The notes: a model not told the origin generated them from the sequence alone. Shown: positions 8,433 to 17,293, counted from the stretch's first letter. The stretch: 64,000 nucleotides of DNA from Spirosoma sp. 48-14 (GCF_001898575.1 NZ_MKUD01000028.1:62001-126000), one strand, 5' to 3'. Made by a program: numbers and translations.

Positions 8433-8512
8433 TGTAGAGACGCGATACCTCGCGTCTCCTGTGCGTCAGCAATAAACCATCCGGTCAGGAGACGCAAGGA
8501 TGCGTCTCTACA
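8433..8512. repeat. intergenic inverted repeat, family A (copy A2)
   Basis: TGTAGAGACGCGATACCTCG... pairs with ...GCAAGGATGCGTCTCTACA; the core has GTGCGTCAGC and AACCATCCGGTCAGGAGACGC. It ends 4 bases from the stop codon of the last permease of array 1, the same geometry as copies A3-A5, and so may act as the 3' end structure of that transcript. Confidence 0.8.
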
Positions 8513-8516
8513 CAAA

Positions 8517-11198
8517 TCATTCCGACCGTAACGATTTGACCGGATTCATCAAGGCGGCTTTGATGCTTTGAAAACTCACCGTCAGCAAGGTAATCATCAA
8601 AGACCCAGCGCCTGATACGGCAAAAATCCACCACGACAACTCGGTCCGGTATGCATACTTTTGGAGCCAGTTTGTAAGTGTATAGTAAGCAATGGGCGTG
8701 GCGATACTGAAGGCAATACCTACCAGAATTATAAAGTCCCTCGAAAGCAGTCCCCACAGATTTAGCACACTCGCTCCCAGCACTTTGCGAACCCCAATTT
8801 CTTTGGTACGCTGCTCGGCCACAAACGAAGCCAGCCCAAAAATACCCAGGCAGGAAATAAATATGGCCAGAACAGCAAAGACCAATGCCAGTTTACCAAT
8901 GCGCTGCTCGGTCGAAAATTTAGCAGCAAAATCCTGATCGACGAAGGAATAGGTAAATAGCGCCGAAGGTACTGTTTTGCGAATAACCGATTCAATACTG
9001 GGAAGGGCGTCCTGTGCACTGACGGTGGGTTTCAGCCGTAGGTTGAGCCGGGCTGCGGCTCCGTATGTAGCGTCCAGAAAATAAAAGCTTCGTTTCACCG
9101 GCTCAAAGGGTGAATCCATCACCATATCTTTAATGACCCCGATGATCTGGCGTTTCCAGTGGAAATCCGGTTGCCGAATATAAGCCCCAACGACCCATTG
9201 ACCGTTGCGCTTTTTCAGGCCCAGATACCGGGCCGCCGTTTCGTTGATAATTACCGCGCCTGAGTCAGTGGCGAACGCTTTGGAAAAATCACGACCAGCC
9301 ACAAATTGCCAGCCTGCCATTCTGCCAAAATTGGTGGAGATGTCCATTACCGCAAAACCAGACTCTGCTTTGGGTGGTTTGTTATCCCATTCGAATCCAC
9401 CTATGTTATTCCAGACGCTGGTTAGTGGACTTGACGAATAAGCCACCTGATCAACCACTCCCGTCGCCATCAGTTCCCGCTGCAGAACCTCTTCTTTTCC
9501 TTTGTAATTCGGATCATTCATCGGAATCGACAGCAGCCCTGCCCGTTCATAACCCACCGGCCTGTTCTTTACATATTGAATCTGTTTATAGACGAGTAGA
9601 ACGCCAATAATCAATACAACAGATACGGTAAATTGCACAACCACCAGCACCTGGCGAGGGAGCGAAGCCAGACGACCCATTCGAATCGTGCCTTTCAGAA
9701 CTTTGATAGGCTGAAAAGAAGACAGGTAAAAAGCCGGGTAAAGCCCTGCCAACAGAGCGGTTACTGTCAGAAACAGAACACTGGCCAGCCAGAAAGAAGG
9801 CATTTGCCAGGGAAAGGCGATGGCTTTATCAGCCAGTTCATTGAACCACGGCAACGACAGCAACACCAGCCCCAACGAACCCGCAAACGCCAGCGAAACC
9901 ACCAGAAAGGATTCACTCAGAAACTGATTGACCAGTTGCGATTTAACCGAACCTACCGCTTTCCGAATCCCTACTTCTTTAGCCCGTTTCTCCGAGCGGG
10001 CCGTACTTAAGTTCATAAAGTTGATACAGGCCAGCAACAGCACAAATCCACCCACAATGCCGAACAGCCAGACGAAGGTGATGCGCCCACCCGATGGACG
10101 TCCGTCAGTAAACTCCGAGTACAAATGCCACTGCCGCATCGGATACAAATATGTTTCCACCTTATAGTCACGGGCACCAGATACAAAATCAGGGGGCGAA
10201 TTCTTTTGGTAAAAATCATTGATAGCGGCATTGACCGTTTCCATCGACGTGTTATCCGCGATCTGGACATCAATGGGGAAGGAACTACGCCCCCAATCGT
10301 TCTCACTAGCTTTCACCCAATCGTTCGAGGATACCCACAAGGCCCAGGGGGCAAAAAACTGCAAATCGCTATAGGTCGAATTTTTGGGTAGATCGGCATA
10401 AATACCGGTCACCGTTACATCCATGCGGTTATCAAGTTTCAACCGTTTCCCAACGGGATCTGTCTGCCCAAAAATGGCCTCAGCGGCTGTATTGGATAGT
10501 ATAATCGAATGTGGATCGTCCAGAGCCGTTTGGCTACCATGCACCATCTGAAGCGATAGCATATCGATCACCCCGCCTTCGATAAACTGGCCCTTTTGGG
10601 TGTATTTTTTCTGCCCATCTGCTACCATGTAGTTTCCCGGCCAAAATCCGATCAGGATATGTTTGAAATACGACGCATACTTCGCTTTAAGCATAGTCGC
10701 CATTGGAATCTGACAGGCATCAGTACCCTGCGAAATGCCAGTCGATGGCTCCGTAGCCACACGCCTGATCCGCGCAATGCGGTCATACTTCGGAATCTGT
10801 TTATCGAAGCTCAATTCATCATACACCCACAGGCCAATAAGCATCGCCACACCCATCCCGATGGACAGGCCGCCAATGTTGATAGCCGAATAGGCCTTGT
10901 TTTTGACCAGATTCCGGAAAGCGATTTTGAGATAGTTGCGTAACATGGTTGTATTTGTTGGTTTGGGGTAGGTATTGTTTGTGTTTGCAGAAACAAGGCA
11001 TGCCTTGTCTCTACGCATCAGGCTGGGTCGCAACAAACTCACCACATCGCGCACGTATCGCCAGCGGGCCTGCCGCAATCCAAACTCCCGGATGCGCTGC
11101 TGAAACAGCTCATCCAGATCGCCCTCCAGTTCTTCGGCCCGGTGGGGTGGGCAGAACCAGTGTAGCAGGTAGGTGGCGAAACGGGGTGGGTTCATCAT
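8517..11198 (-). CDS. prefix-domain MacB/FtsX permease, array 1, third gene
   Basis: 893 residues (892 if the second Met, aligned with MNPPRF of its neighbour, is used). A cytoplasmic prefix at about 1-60 (WFCPPHRAEELEGDLDELFQ then WRYVRDVVSLLRP) precedes a linker and the conserved TTMLRNYLKIAFRNL before TM1 (about 105-125). Two MacB-type periplasmic domains alternate with FtsX blocks at about 373-505 and 766-893. Coupling motifs RAKEVGIRKAVGS and RTKEIGVRKVLGAS are intact, yet no ATPase gene is near. NCBI-style naming is 'permease prefix domain 2-containing transporter'. It is last in a PadR-led three-permease array. Residues about 62-72 of the linker are encoded by a palindrome. Substrate unknown. 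Confidence 0.9.
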   Translation of the reverse strand: MMNPPRFATYLLHWFCPPHRAEELEGDLDELFQQRIREFGLRQARWRYVRDVVSLLRPSLMRRDKACLVSANTNNTYPKPTNTTMLRNYLKIAFRNLVKNKAYSAINIGGLSIGMGVAMLIGLWVYDELSFDKQIPKYDRIARIRRVATEPSTGISQGTDACQIPMATMLKAKYASYFKHILIGFWPGNYMVADGQKKYTQKGQFIEGGVIDMLSLQMVHGSQTALDDPHSIILSNTAAEAIFGQTDPVGKRLKLDNRMDVTVTGIYADLPKNSTYSDLQFFAPWALWVSSNDWVKASENDWGRSSFPIDVQIADNTSMETVNAAINDFYQKNSPPDFVSGARDYKVETYLYPMRQWHLYSEFTDGRPSGGRITFVWLFGIVGGFVLLLACINFMNLSTARSEKRAKEVGIRKAVGSVKSQLVNQFLSESFLVVSLAFAGSLGLVLLSLPWFNELADKAIAFPWQMPSFWLASVLFLTVTALLAGLYPAFYLSSFQPIKVLKGTIRMGRLASLPRQVLVVVQFTVSVVLIIGVLLVYKQIQYVKNRPVGYERAGLLSIPMNDPNYKGKEEVLQRELMATGVVDQVAYSSSPLTSVWNNIGGFEWDNKPPKAESGFAVMDISTNFGRMAGWQFVAGRDFSKAFATDSGAVIINETAARYLGLKKRNGQWVVGAYIRQPDFHWKRQIIGVIKDMVMDSPFEPVKRSFYFLDATYGAAARLNLRLKPTVSAQDALPSIESVIRKTVPSALFTYSFVDQDFAAKFSTEQRIGKLALVFAVLAIFISCLGIFGLASFVAEQRTKEIGVRKVLGASVLNLWGLLSRDFIILVGIAFSIATPIAYYTLTNWLQKYAYRTELSWWIFAVSGAGSLMITLLTVSFQSIKAALMNPVKSLRSE
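10987..11015. repeat. palindrome inside permease linker (copy 1)
   Basis: Core ACAAGGCATGCCTTGT (10993-11008) is a perfect palindrome, flanked by GCAGAA and CTCTACGC, a decayed form of the outer arms seen at 13712-13739 and 16431-16458. Read in frame on the reverse strand it encodes part of RRDKACLVSAN between the prefix domain and TM1. The array 2 paralogues lack it. Confidence 0.7.
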
Positions 11199-11199
11199 G

Positions 11200-11286
11200 G
11201 ATAATGAAAAATGAATAATTGATAACGAATAATGAGGGACGTCATTTATGGCAATCGGGTATTATGCATTCTTCATTGTCCATTTT
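11200..11286. repeat. inverted repeat, family C (copy C2)
   Basis: ATGGATAATGAAAAATGAAT... pairs imperfectly with ...CATTCTTCATTGTCCATTTTTCAT around a TTTATGGCAATCGGG core. It occupies the full gap between two permease genes of array 1 and is nearly identical to 13922-14011. Confidence 0.75.
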
Positions 11287-13920
11287 TCATTCCGACCGCA
11301 GGGAGCGAACTGGGTTCATCAGCGCGGCTTTAATGCTCTGGAAGCTGACAGTCAGCAACGTAACGGCTAACGCTCCTAAACCAGCTATCGCAAAAATCCA
11401 CCACGACATATCTGTATGGTATTCGTATTTCTGAAGCCAGTTGTTCAGGGCATACCAGGCTATGGGCGTAGCGATGCCAAACGAGATGATAACCAGTATC
11501 AAAAAATCCTTTGAGAGCAGAGCCCACAGATTCGTCACCGATGCGCCGAGCACTTTCCGAACGCCGATTTCTTTCGTGCGTTGTTCGGCTACGAAGGAGG
11601 CTAATCCAAACAATCCCAGGCAGGAAATCAGAATGGCGAGGATGGCAAAACCGGATGCCAGCTTTCCGATACGTTCTTCGGCCGCAAACTTTAGGGCATA
11701 CTGTTGATCGGTAAACCGATAATCGAACGGGCTGCCCGGATTGAATTTATGGAAAACACCTTCGATTTTAGCCAGGGATTCTCGTGAGCTGCGGGCTGGA
11801 TTAAGCTTGATATTGATCACATTCGCCCAGCCGTAATTCAGCACATAAACCGTTTGGGTAACCGGCTTAAACGGCGATTCCATAATCATATCTTTAATGA
11901 CGCCCACAATCCGGTATTGGGTATCGTTCCATTTGACCTGCATCCCAATAGGGTTTTTAACGCCCATGTACCGAGCGGCCGTTTCATTGATCACCATGCC
12001 CAAAGAATCGCTGGTAAATTGCCGCGACAAATCGCGCCCTTTTACAAACTGCCACCCCACCGTTCTACCAAAGTCGTGGGTAACGGCAATGGTCCCGAAA
12101 CTCTCTTTAAAGTTGGGATCTTTTCCTGGCCAGCTAAAACCGCTATTCTGCGAATTCAGATCGGTTGCCGGAGCCGATGAAGTTGACATATCCACCACGG
12201 CTCCTGTTTGGAGAAGGGCATCCCGTAGAGCATTGTAATGCTGATATAACTCCGGTGTATTCATCGCCACCGTGATCAGTCCAGTGCGGTCATATCCGAC
12301 TGGACGATCTTTAGCGTATTGAATCTGCCGGAATACAATGATCGTTCCAATAATCAGTGTCACGGAAACCGTAAACTGCACCACCACCAGGACCTGACGC
12401 GGGATCGATGCAAATCTCCCCACCCGGAACGTGCCTTTTAGCACTTTAACCGCCTGGAACGACGACAGATACAAGGCAGGGTAGCTACCCGCAATCAGTC
12501 CGGTTAGCAGACTAAAGCCAACACCACAAAGCCAGAAGACGGGATTCGTCCATAAAATACCAATCTGTTTATCAGCTACTTCATTGAATATCGGGAGTAT
12601 CAGCAACACGAACAGAATAGACACTACGAACGCAAACGCAACCACCAGCAGCGACTCGCTGAAAAACTGACTGATCAACTGACTCCGTACCGAACCAACG
12701 GCTTTCCGAATACCCACTTCTTTAGCTCTCTTCTCAGAACGGGCCGTACTCAGGTTCATGAAGTTGATACAGGCCAGCAGCAACACAAATACCCCAATGA
12801 TGCCGAACAGCCAGACATATTGTATCCGACCTTCGAGGTTGCCCGATTTATCCCAACCTGAGTAGAGGTGCCATTGGCTCATGGGAAGTAGGTATACCAC
12901 GGGCTTGATAAACGCGACTTCGGGATTATGCTTCAGCCGTATGTTTTTGATTTTGGCTGAAACCGCATCGAAATCAGCGTTAGGGGCAATCTGCACCAGC
13001 ACCTGCCAGGAGAAATTTCCCCATTCAACATTATCCTGCGCCCGTTTTACCCAGCTTTCCGATGCCACGTACAGATCCCAGGGAGCGATAAACTTCATAT
13101 CCTTGAACTCCGTATTGTACGGAAAATCTTCATACACGCCCGTTACTTTAACATCGAGCTTGTTATCGATCTTCATCAGTTTACCCACTGGATCGGTTTC
13201 ACCAAATAAGGCTTTAGCTGTTGTCTCCGATAGCAAAATCGAATTGGGGTCTTTTAAACCCGCCCGCGTACCACTAAGCATGTTCAACGTAAACATATCG
13301 GGCGCATCGGCACTCAGGTAATTGCCCATTTTGGTTAATTTTTTCTCACCATAGGCCAGAATATGGTCTTTAGTCCAGGACGACATGACGACATGCGAAA
13401 AATCATCGCTGTAAATCGTTCGCAGTTCGGGGCCCATCGGTGCCGGATTGTATTCGCCATGAAACACCTCTCCATTAAACTCACCTTTTTGCATGACTTT
13501 GGCAATGCGGCCGTAGTTATCAAAATATCGATCGTACGACAGTTCATCGTATATCCAGAGACCGATCAACATAGCGACGGCCATACCAACAGCCAACCCT
13601 CCGATATTGATGAATGAATAGACCCGGTTCTTGGCCAGATTCCGGTATGCGATTTTGAGATAGTTGCGTAACATGGTTGTATAGGCTGGTTTGGGGTAGG
13701 TATTTTCATTTGTAGAGACAAGGCATGTGTTGTCTCTACGGATCAGGCTAGGACGCAACAAACTCACCACATCGCGCACGTATCGCCAGCGGGCCTTTCG
13801 AATGCCTAATTCCCGCACGCGCTGCTGAAACAGTTCATCCAGATCGCCCTCCAGTTCTTCGGCCCGGTGGGGTGGGCAGAACCAGTGTAGCAGGTAGATG
13901 GCGAAACGGGGTGGGTTCAT
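11287..13920 (-). CDS. prefix-domain MacB/FtsX permease, array 1, second gene
   Basis: 877 residues starting MNPPRFAIYLLHWF. The prefix (CPPHRAEELEGDLDELFQQR) is almost the same as in the next gene downstream, and the linker again carries a palindrome-encoded insert (IRRDNTCLVSTN) before TTMLRNYLKIAYRNL. FtsX blocks lie at about 367-495 and 753-877, with coupling motifs RAKEVGIRKAVGS and RTKEIGVRKVLGAS. The close match of its prefix, linker and 3' junction with its neighbour suggests tandem duplication or gene conversion. Orphan permease; substrate unknown. Confidence 0.9.
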   Translation of the reverse strand: MNPPRFAIYLLHWFCPPHRAEELEGDLDELFQQRVRELGIRKARWRYVRDVVSLLRPSLIRRDNTCLVSTNENTYPKPAYTTMLRNYLKIAYRNLAKNRVYSFINIGGLAVGMAVAMLIGLWIYDELSYDRYFDNYGRIAKVMQKGEFNGEVFHGEYNPAPMGPELRTIYSDDFSHVVMSSWTKDHILAYGEKKLTKMGNYLSADAPDMFTLNMLSGTRAGLKDPNSILLSETTAKALFGETDPVGKLMKIDNKLDVKVTGVYEDFPYNTEFKDMKFIAPWDLYVASESWVKRAQDNVEWGNFSWQVLVQIAPNADFDAVSAKIKNIRLKHNPEVAFIKPVVYLLPMSQWHLYSGWDKSGNLEGRIQYVWLFGIIGVFVLLLACINFMNLSTARSEKRAKEVGIRKAVGSVRSQLISQFFSESLLVVAFAFVVSILFVLLILPIFNEVADKQIGILWTNPVFWLCGVGFSLLTGLIAGSYPALYLSSFQAVKVLKGTFRVGRFASIPRQVLVVVQFTVSVTLIIGTIIVFRQIQYAKDRPVGYDRTGLITVAMNTPELYQHYNALRDALLQTGAVVDMSTSSAPATDLNSQNSGFSWPGKDPNFKESFGTIAVTHDFGRTVGWQFVKGRDLSRQFTSDSLGMVINETAARYMGVKNPIGMQVKWNDTQYRIVGVIKDMIMESPFKPVTQTVYVLNYGWANVINIKLNPARSSRESLAKIEGVFHKFNPGSPFDYRFTDQQYALKFAAEERIGKLASGFAILAILISCLGLFGLASFVAEQRTKEIGVRKVLGASVTNLWALLSKDFLILVIISFGIATPIAWYALNNWLQKYEYHTDMSWWIFAIAGLGALAVTLLTVSFQSIKAALMNPVRSLRSE
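13712..13739. repeat. palindrome inside permease linker (copy 2)
   Basis: GTAGAGACAA and TTGTCTCTAC flank GGCATGTG. It lies in frame inside the linker of the permease at 11287-13920. The arm GTAGAGAC matches the outer end of the intergenic family A repeats. Confidence 0.75.
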
Positions 13921-13921
13921 A

Positions 13922-14011
13922 ATGGATAATGAAAAATGAATAATTGATAACGAATAATGAGGGGCGTCATTTATGGCAATCGGGTATTATGCATTCTTCA
14001 TTGTCCATTTT
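13922..14011. repeat. inverted repeat, family C (copy C3)
   Basis: Near-identical to C2 (11200-11286), differing at only a few positions, and flanked on both sides by matching permease 5' and 3' ends. It fills the gap between the first and second permeases of array 1. Confidence 0.75.
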
Positions 14012-16648
14012 TCATTCCGACCGCAGGGAGCGAACCGGATTCATCAACGCGGCTTTAATGCTTTGGAAGCTGACGGTCAACAACGTAACCGTCAATACAC
14101 CGAAACCTGACAAGGCAAAAACCCACCACGACAATTCGGTTCGATACTGGTAGCTCTGAAGCCAGTCCGATAGTAGATAATACGCCAGCGGAGTCGCCAG
14201 GCAAAACGCGATAACGACCAGTATGACAAACTCCTTCGAGAGCAGTTGCCAGACGTTGAAAACCGATGCGCCGAGCACTTTGCGGATACCAATTTCTTTC
14301 GTCCGCTGTTCGGCCATGAACGAGGCTAACCCAAACAACCCCAGGCAACTGATCAAAATAGCCAATATTGTAAAGCCTCCCGCCAGTCGCCCAACCCGTT
14401 GTTCGGCCCCAAATTTTCGGTCATATTGTTCGTCGGCAAATTTGTAATCGAACGGCGAATCGGGGCTGTAGCGTTTAAACACCTGCTCTACTTTCGCCAG
14501 CGATTCATTAGTCGATAACTGCGGAGCCAGCCGGATATTGATGGTATTGACATTCCCGTATTCAACAGCAAAAAACGATGGGCTAACTGGCCTGAACGGA
14601 TCTTCCTTGATCATATCTTTGACAACGCCAATAACTTTAAACTGGCGGTTTGGGGAGCCCCGACGAACGATTTCTCCGATTGGATTCTTGAATCCCATCA
14701 GTTTGACGGCCGCTTCGTTTAAGATGACCGACGCGGTATCGGTTGAATAGGCTCTTGAAAAATCCCGACCTTCCTTAATCTGCCAGCCAACCGTTTTGCC
14801 ATAATCGTGCGTTATGTAGTTTGTCATAACCAGAGGCTTACTACCAGGCTTTTTGCCTTTCCAGGAAATATCGGTGGTGCCACCAGCCTGTACTGTTATC
14901 GGATTCGATGACTCCGACATATCGGCTACGGCACCTGTATTGAGCAGATCATCCCGTAAGGCCGTATAGTGCCCGTACAACTCAGGTGCGTTCATCCCGA
15001 TTTCGATCAGCCCACTACGGCTATACCCCACCGGACGGTCTTTGGCATGTTCGATCTGCCGGAAGACGATAATGGTGCCAATTATGAGTGTTACTGAAAC
15101 GGTGAACTGAAAGCCCACCAACACCCGACGTGGAATAGTAGCTGAGCGGCTGGTTCGCATAATGCCCTTGAGTACCTTAACGGGCTGAAACGAAGACAGG
15201 TACAGCGCCGGATAGCTCCCCGCAATCAGGCCCGTTAGCAGGCTGAAACCTAAACCAGCCAACCAGAATAGTGGATCGGCCCACAAAATGGTCATCTTTT
15301 TTTCAGCCACCTGATTAAAGAAGGGAAGCGTAAACTGTACGAACAGAATGGAAACAGCAAACGCCAGCAACGCCATAAGCAGTGATTCACTGAAAAACTG
15401 GGCAATCAACTGGGTGCGTAGCGATCCGATTGCCTTCCGAATCCCGACTTCTTTGGCTCGTTTTTCACTTCGGGCGGTACTCAGATTCATGAAATTGATG
15501 CAGGCCAACAGCAACACAATAACACCGATACTACCAAACAACCAGACAAACGTAATGAGCCCACCTGTGTTGATGCCGTCTTTAAAATCGGAATACAAGT
15601 GCCACCTGCTCATCGGATGCAGGTAAAATTCAGGTTTATAACCCGGCGGGTTATCCCGCTTCATCCGTATGTCTTTGATTTTAGTCGATACCTGGCGGAA
15701 GTCGGCACCAGGTTTGAGTTGGACGAAAATCTGATATGAATTGGAATCCCATTCATCACGGTCGCGCTTGGCATTCTCATCATTAGCCGCATAAAATTTC
15801 CAGGGAACCAGAAACATGACATCATCGAACGTACTGTTGGCTGGAAAATCCTCATAAACACCCGCCACTTTCACCGTCTGTTTATTGTCCAGTTTGATCA
15901 GCTTATTAAGTGGGTTCCGGGTATCGAAAAGTGCTTGCGCAAGCGACTTCGACAGCAAAATTGAATTGACATCATTGTTCCCAAACCGTGTGCCCGATAG
16001 CACATTTAGCGATAGCATGTCGATAAACTCAGGTTCAACGTAGTTTCCGGTTTTTAGCAGCTTGCGATCACCAGCAGCTACAATCACATCGCGCGATTTC
16101 GACAGAGCAACCGACTCGAAATCAGGATAATGGCTCCGTAGTTCCTGAGCCAGCGGAATGGCCATTATATCGTAAGCAACTTTCTCTACGTCAAACTTTA
16201 CAAACTGCCAGAGCATAGCCAGCCGATCATGCTTCTTAAACTGTCGGTTGAACGAAAGCTCGTCGTACAGCCAAAGGCCAATGAGCATCGCCACAGCCAT
16301 ACCCGACGCCAGCCCAAAAATGTTGATGAAGGAGTAGACCTGGTTCTTGGCCAGATTCCGAAAAGCGATTTTGAGGTAGTTCCGTAGCATGGTTGTATGT
16401 GTTGGTTTGGGGGATATATTATTTGTGGTTGTAGAGGCAAGGCATGCCTTGCCTCTACGCATCAGGCTGGGTCGTAACAGGCTCACTACATCGCGCATAT
16501 ACCGCCAACGGGCTTCTCGTAGGCCAACTTCATTGACTCGCTGCTGAAACAGTTCATCCAGATCACCCTCCAACTCTTCGGCCCGATGCAAAGGCAGGAA
16601 CAGATGAAGAAAATGTGAGATAAAGCGAGGAGGATCAGTGTGTTTCAT
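14012..16648 (-). CDS. prefix-domain MacB/FtsX permease, array 1, first gene
   Basis: 878 residues from the ATG at 16648 (MKHTDPPRFISHF). This ATG overlaps the TGA of padR (ATGA), pointing to translational coupling; a start 30 bases upstream inside padR is unlikely. Prefix at about 1-65 (LPLHRAEELEGDLDELFQQR), palindrome-encoded linker (MRRGKACLASTT), TM1 after TTMLRNYLKIAFRNL, FtsX blocks at about 364-490 and 752-878. Coupling motifs are RAKEVGIRKAIGS and RTKEIGIRKVLGAS. No ATPase is nearby. First permease of the array and probably co-expressed with padR. Substrate unknown. Confidence 0.9.
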   Translation of the reverse strand: MKHTDPPRFISHFLHLFLPLHRAEELEGDLDELFQQRVNEVGLREARWRYMRDVVSLLRPSLMRRGKACLASTTTNNISPKPTHTTMLRNYLKIAFRNLAKNQVYSFINIFGLASGMAVAMLIGLWLYDELSFNRQFKKHDRLAMLWQFVKFDVEKVAYDIMAIPLAQELRSHYPDFESVALSKSRDVIVAAGDRKLLKTGNYVEPEFIDMLSLNVLSGTRFGNNDVNSILLSKSLAQALFDTRNPLNKLIKLDNKQTVKVAGVYEDFPANSTFDDVMFLVPWKFYAANDENAKRDRDEWDSNSYQIFVQLKPGADFRQVSTKIKDIRMKRDNPPGYKPEFYLHPMSRWHLYSDFKDGINTGGLITFVWLFGSIGVIVLLLACINFMNLSTARSEKRAKEVGIRKAIGSLRTQLIAQFFSESLLMALLAFAVSILFVQFTLPFFNQVAEKKMTILWADPLFWLAGLGFSLLTGLIAGSYPALYLSSFQPVKVLKGIMRTSRSATIPRRVLVGFQFTVSVTLIIGTIIVFRQIEHAKDRPVGYSRSGLIEIGMNAPELYGHYTALRDDLLNTGAVADMSESSNPITVQAGGTTDISWKGKKPGSKPLVMTNYITHDYGKTVGWQIKEGRDFSRAYSTDTASVILNEAAVKLMGFKNPIGEIVRRGSPNRQFKVIGVVKDMIKEDPFRPVSPSFFAVEYGNVNTINIRLAPQLSTNESLAKVEQVFKRYSPDSPFDYKFADEQYDRKFGAEQRVGRLAGGFTILAILISCLGLFGLASFMAEQRTKEIGIRKVLGASVFNVWQLLSKEFVILVVIAFCLATPLAYYLLSDWLQSYQYRTELSWWVFALSGFGVLTVTLLTVSFQSIKAALMNPVRSLRSE
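16431..16458. repeat. perfect palindrome inside permease linker (copy 3)
   Basis: GTAGAGGCAAGGCA followed by its exact complement TGCCTTGCCTCTAC, 28 bases and fully self-complementary, in frame within the permease at 14012-16648. G/A changes relative to copy 2 are matched on the opposite arm (GAGGC/GCCTC versus GAGAC/GTCTC), so base pairing is kept. Confidence 0.8.
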
Positions 16649-16971
16649 GACCAGGCCGTTCGGGGTATTGCATCCCACATTTGATTGCGCAGTTGCCGAA
16701 CTTCTTCCAGCACCCGACGGCCGTAAGCGGTTACAGTATATAGTCTTTTCCGACGCCCACCGCGCTCGGCAGTCATACCACCCATTTCCGAGCTGACCAA
16801 CCCTTTTTCCTGAAGTCGGTTCAATGCCGAATGAACGGCTCCCAGATTGACAGTACGCTCCATCTGCAGCTCAATCTCGTTGACGACTGCCGCTCCATAG
16901 GCATCGCCCGCCCGAATCGCAACGGCCAACAGCACGACTTCTTCAAACTCACCTAAATAAGTCCCTTTCAT
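16645..16971 (-). CDS. PadR-family transcriptional regulator heading array 1
   Basis: 108 residues from the ATG at 16971 (MKGTYLGEFEEVVLLAV); a TTG two codons upstream is less likely. PadR features are GEFEEVVLLAVAIRAGDAYG, then LGAVHSALNRLQEKGLVSSE and RGGRRKRLYTVTAYGR. It is closely similar to the PadR heading array 2 (GEFEEVVLLAV, TAERGGRRKRLFTVTALG) and more distant from the one at 1168. Its stop overlaps the first permease start by four bases, so it is probably the first gene of a padR-permease operon. It likely represses its own operon (inference from the family). Confidence 0.9.
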   Translation of the reverse strand: MKGTYLGEFEEVVLLAVAIRAGDAYGAAVVNEIELQMERTVNLGAVHSALNRLQEKGLVSSEMGGMTAERGGRRKRLYTVTAYGRRVLEEVRQLRNQMWDAIPRTAWS

Positions 16972-16998
16972 ACGCAAGGATTAGTTGTGTAAATGTAT

Positions 16999-17014
16999 AA
17001 CAAATGCCTTGCCA
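16999..17014 (-). promoter_or_regulatory. σ54-like -24/-12 core promoter of array 1 (tentative)
   Basis: The reverse strand reads TGGCAAGGCATTTGTT, which fits TGGCACG-N4-TTGCW except at the sixth base and at the -12 C, which is T here. The equivalent site of array 2 shares TGGnnnGGCATTTGnnATAC. Expected transcription start is about 12 bases downstream, leaving a short leader before padR. The imperfect -12 GC is the main weakness. Confidence 0.5.
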
Positions 17015-17016
17015 CA

Positions 17017-17059
17017 TATCAAAACAGGCCAATCCAGCGAGAATTGGCCTGTTTTGATA
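17017..17059. terminator. 17-bp hairpin between enhancer dyads and core promoter (array 1)
   Basis: TATCAAAACAGGCCAAT (17017-17033) pairs perfectly with 17043-17059. On the reverse strand the 3' arm includes GCCTGTTTTGATA. It may block read-through into the array promoter; array 2 has a hairpin at the same place. A role as protein site or looping aid is also possible. Confidence 0.55.
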
Positions 17060-17077
17060 AAATTCCATCTAATCAAA

Positions 17078-17116
17078 CTGTCCGTTTGTGGACAGTTTTT
17101 GTACGAACCTGGACAA
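17078..17116. promoter_or_regulatory. tandem TGTCC-N6-GGACA dyads (enhancer-like), array 1
   Basis: Dyad 1 is CTGTCC-GTTTGT-GGACAG (17078-17095, perfect). Dyad 2 is TTGTAC-GAACCT-GGACAA (17099-17116, one mismatch). Their centres are 21 bp apart, two helical turns. The proximal dyad is 65 bp from the -24 element. The same arrangement occurs at 47613-47651. Likely sites for a dimeric activator, possibly an NtrC-family protein encoded elsewhere (inference). Confidence 0.65.
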
Positions 17117-17153
17117 CCGTAAAATCGGGAACCGTTTAGCAATCAGTAATAAT

Positions 17154-17180
17154 CTGAAAAATTATTACACAATTTTTCAG
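17154..17180. repeat. inverted repeat upstream of array 1
   Basis: CTGAAAAATT (17154-17163) and AATTTTTCAG (17171-17180) flank seven bases; near-direct repeats ACCGTTTAGC and ACCGTTTAAC lie on either side. Could be a weak terminator or a binding site. No gene is seen between here and the terminator at 17294. Confidence 0.4.
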
Positions 17181-17293
17181 ACCGTTTAACAAACGCTACC
17201 GTTATAATGTTATACACTCATGAATCGCTAATAGACAGAGACGCTGTAAAAGGCATCTGATTTTTAAGTAATAACTGTTCTAGTAAGCGAACT

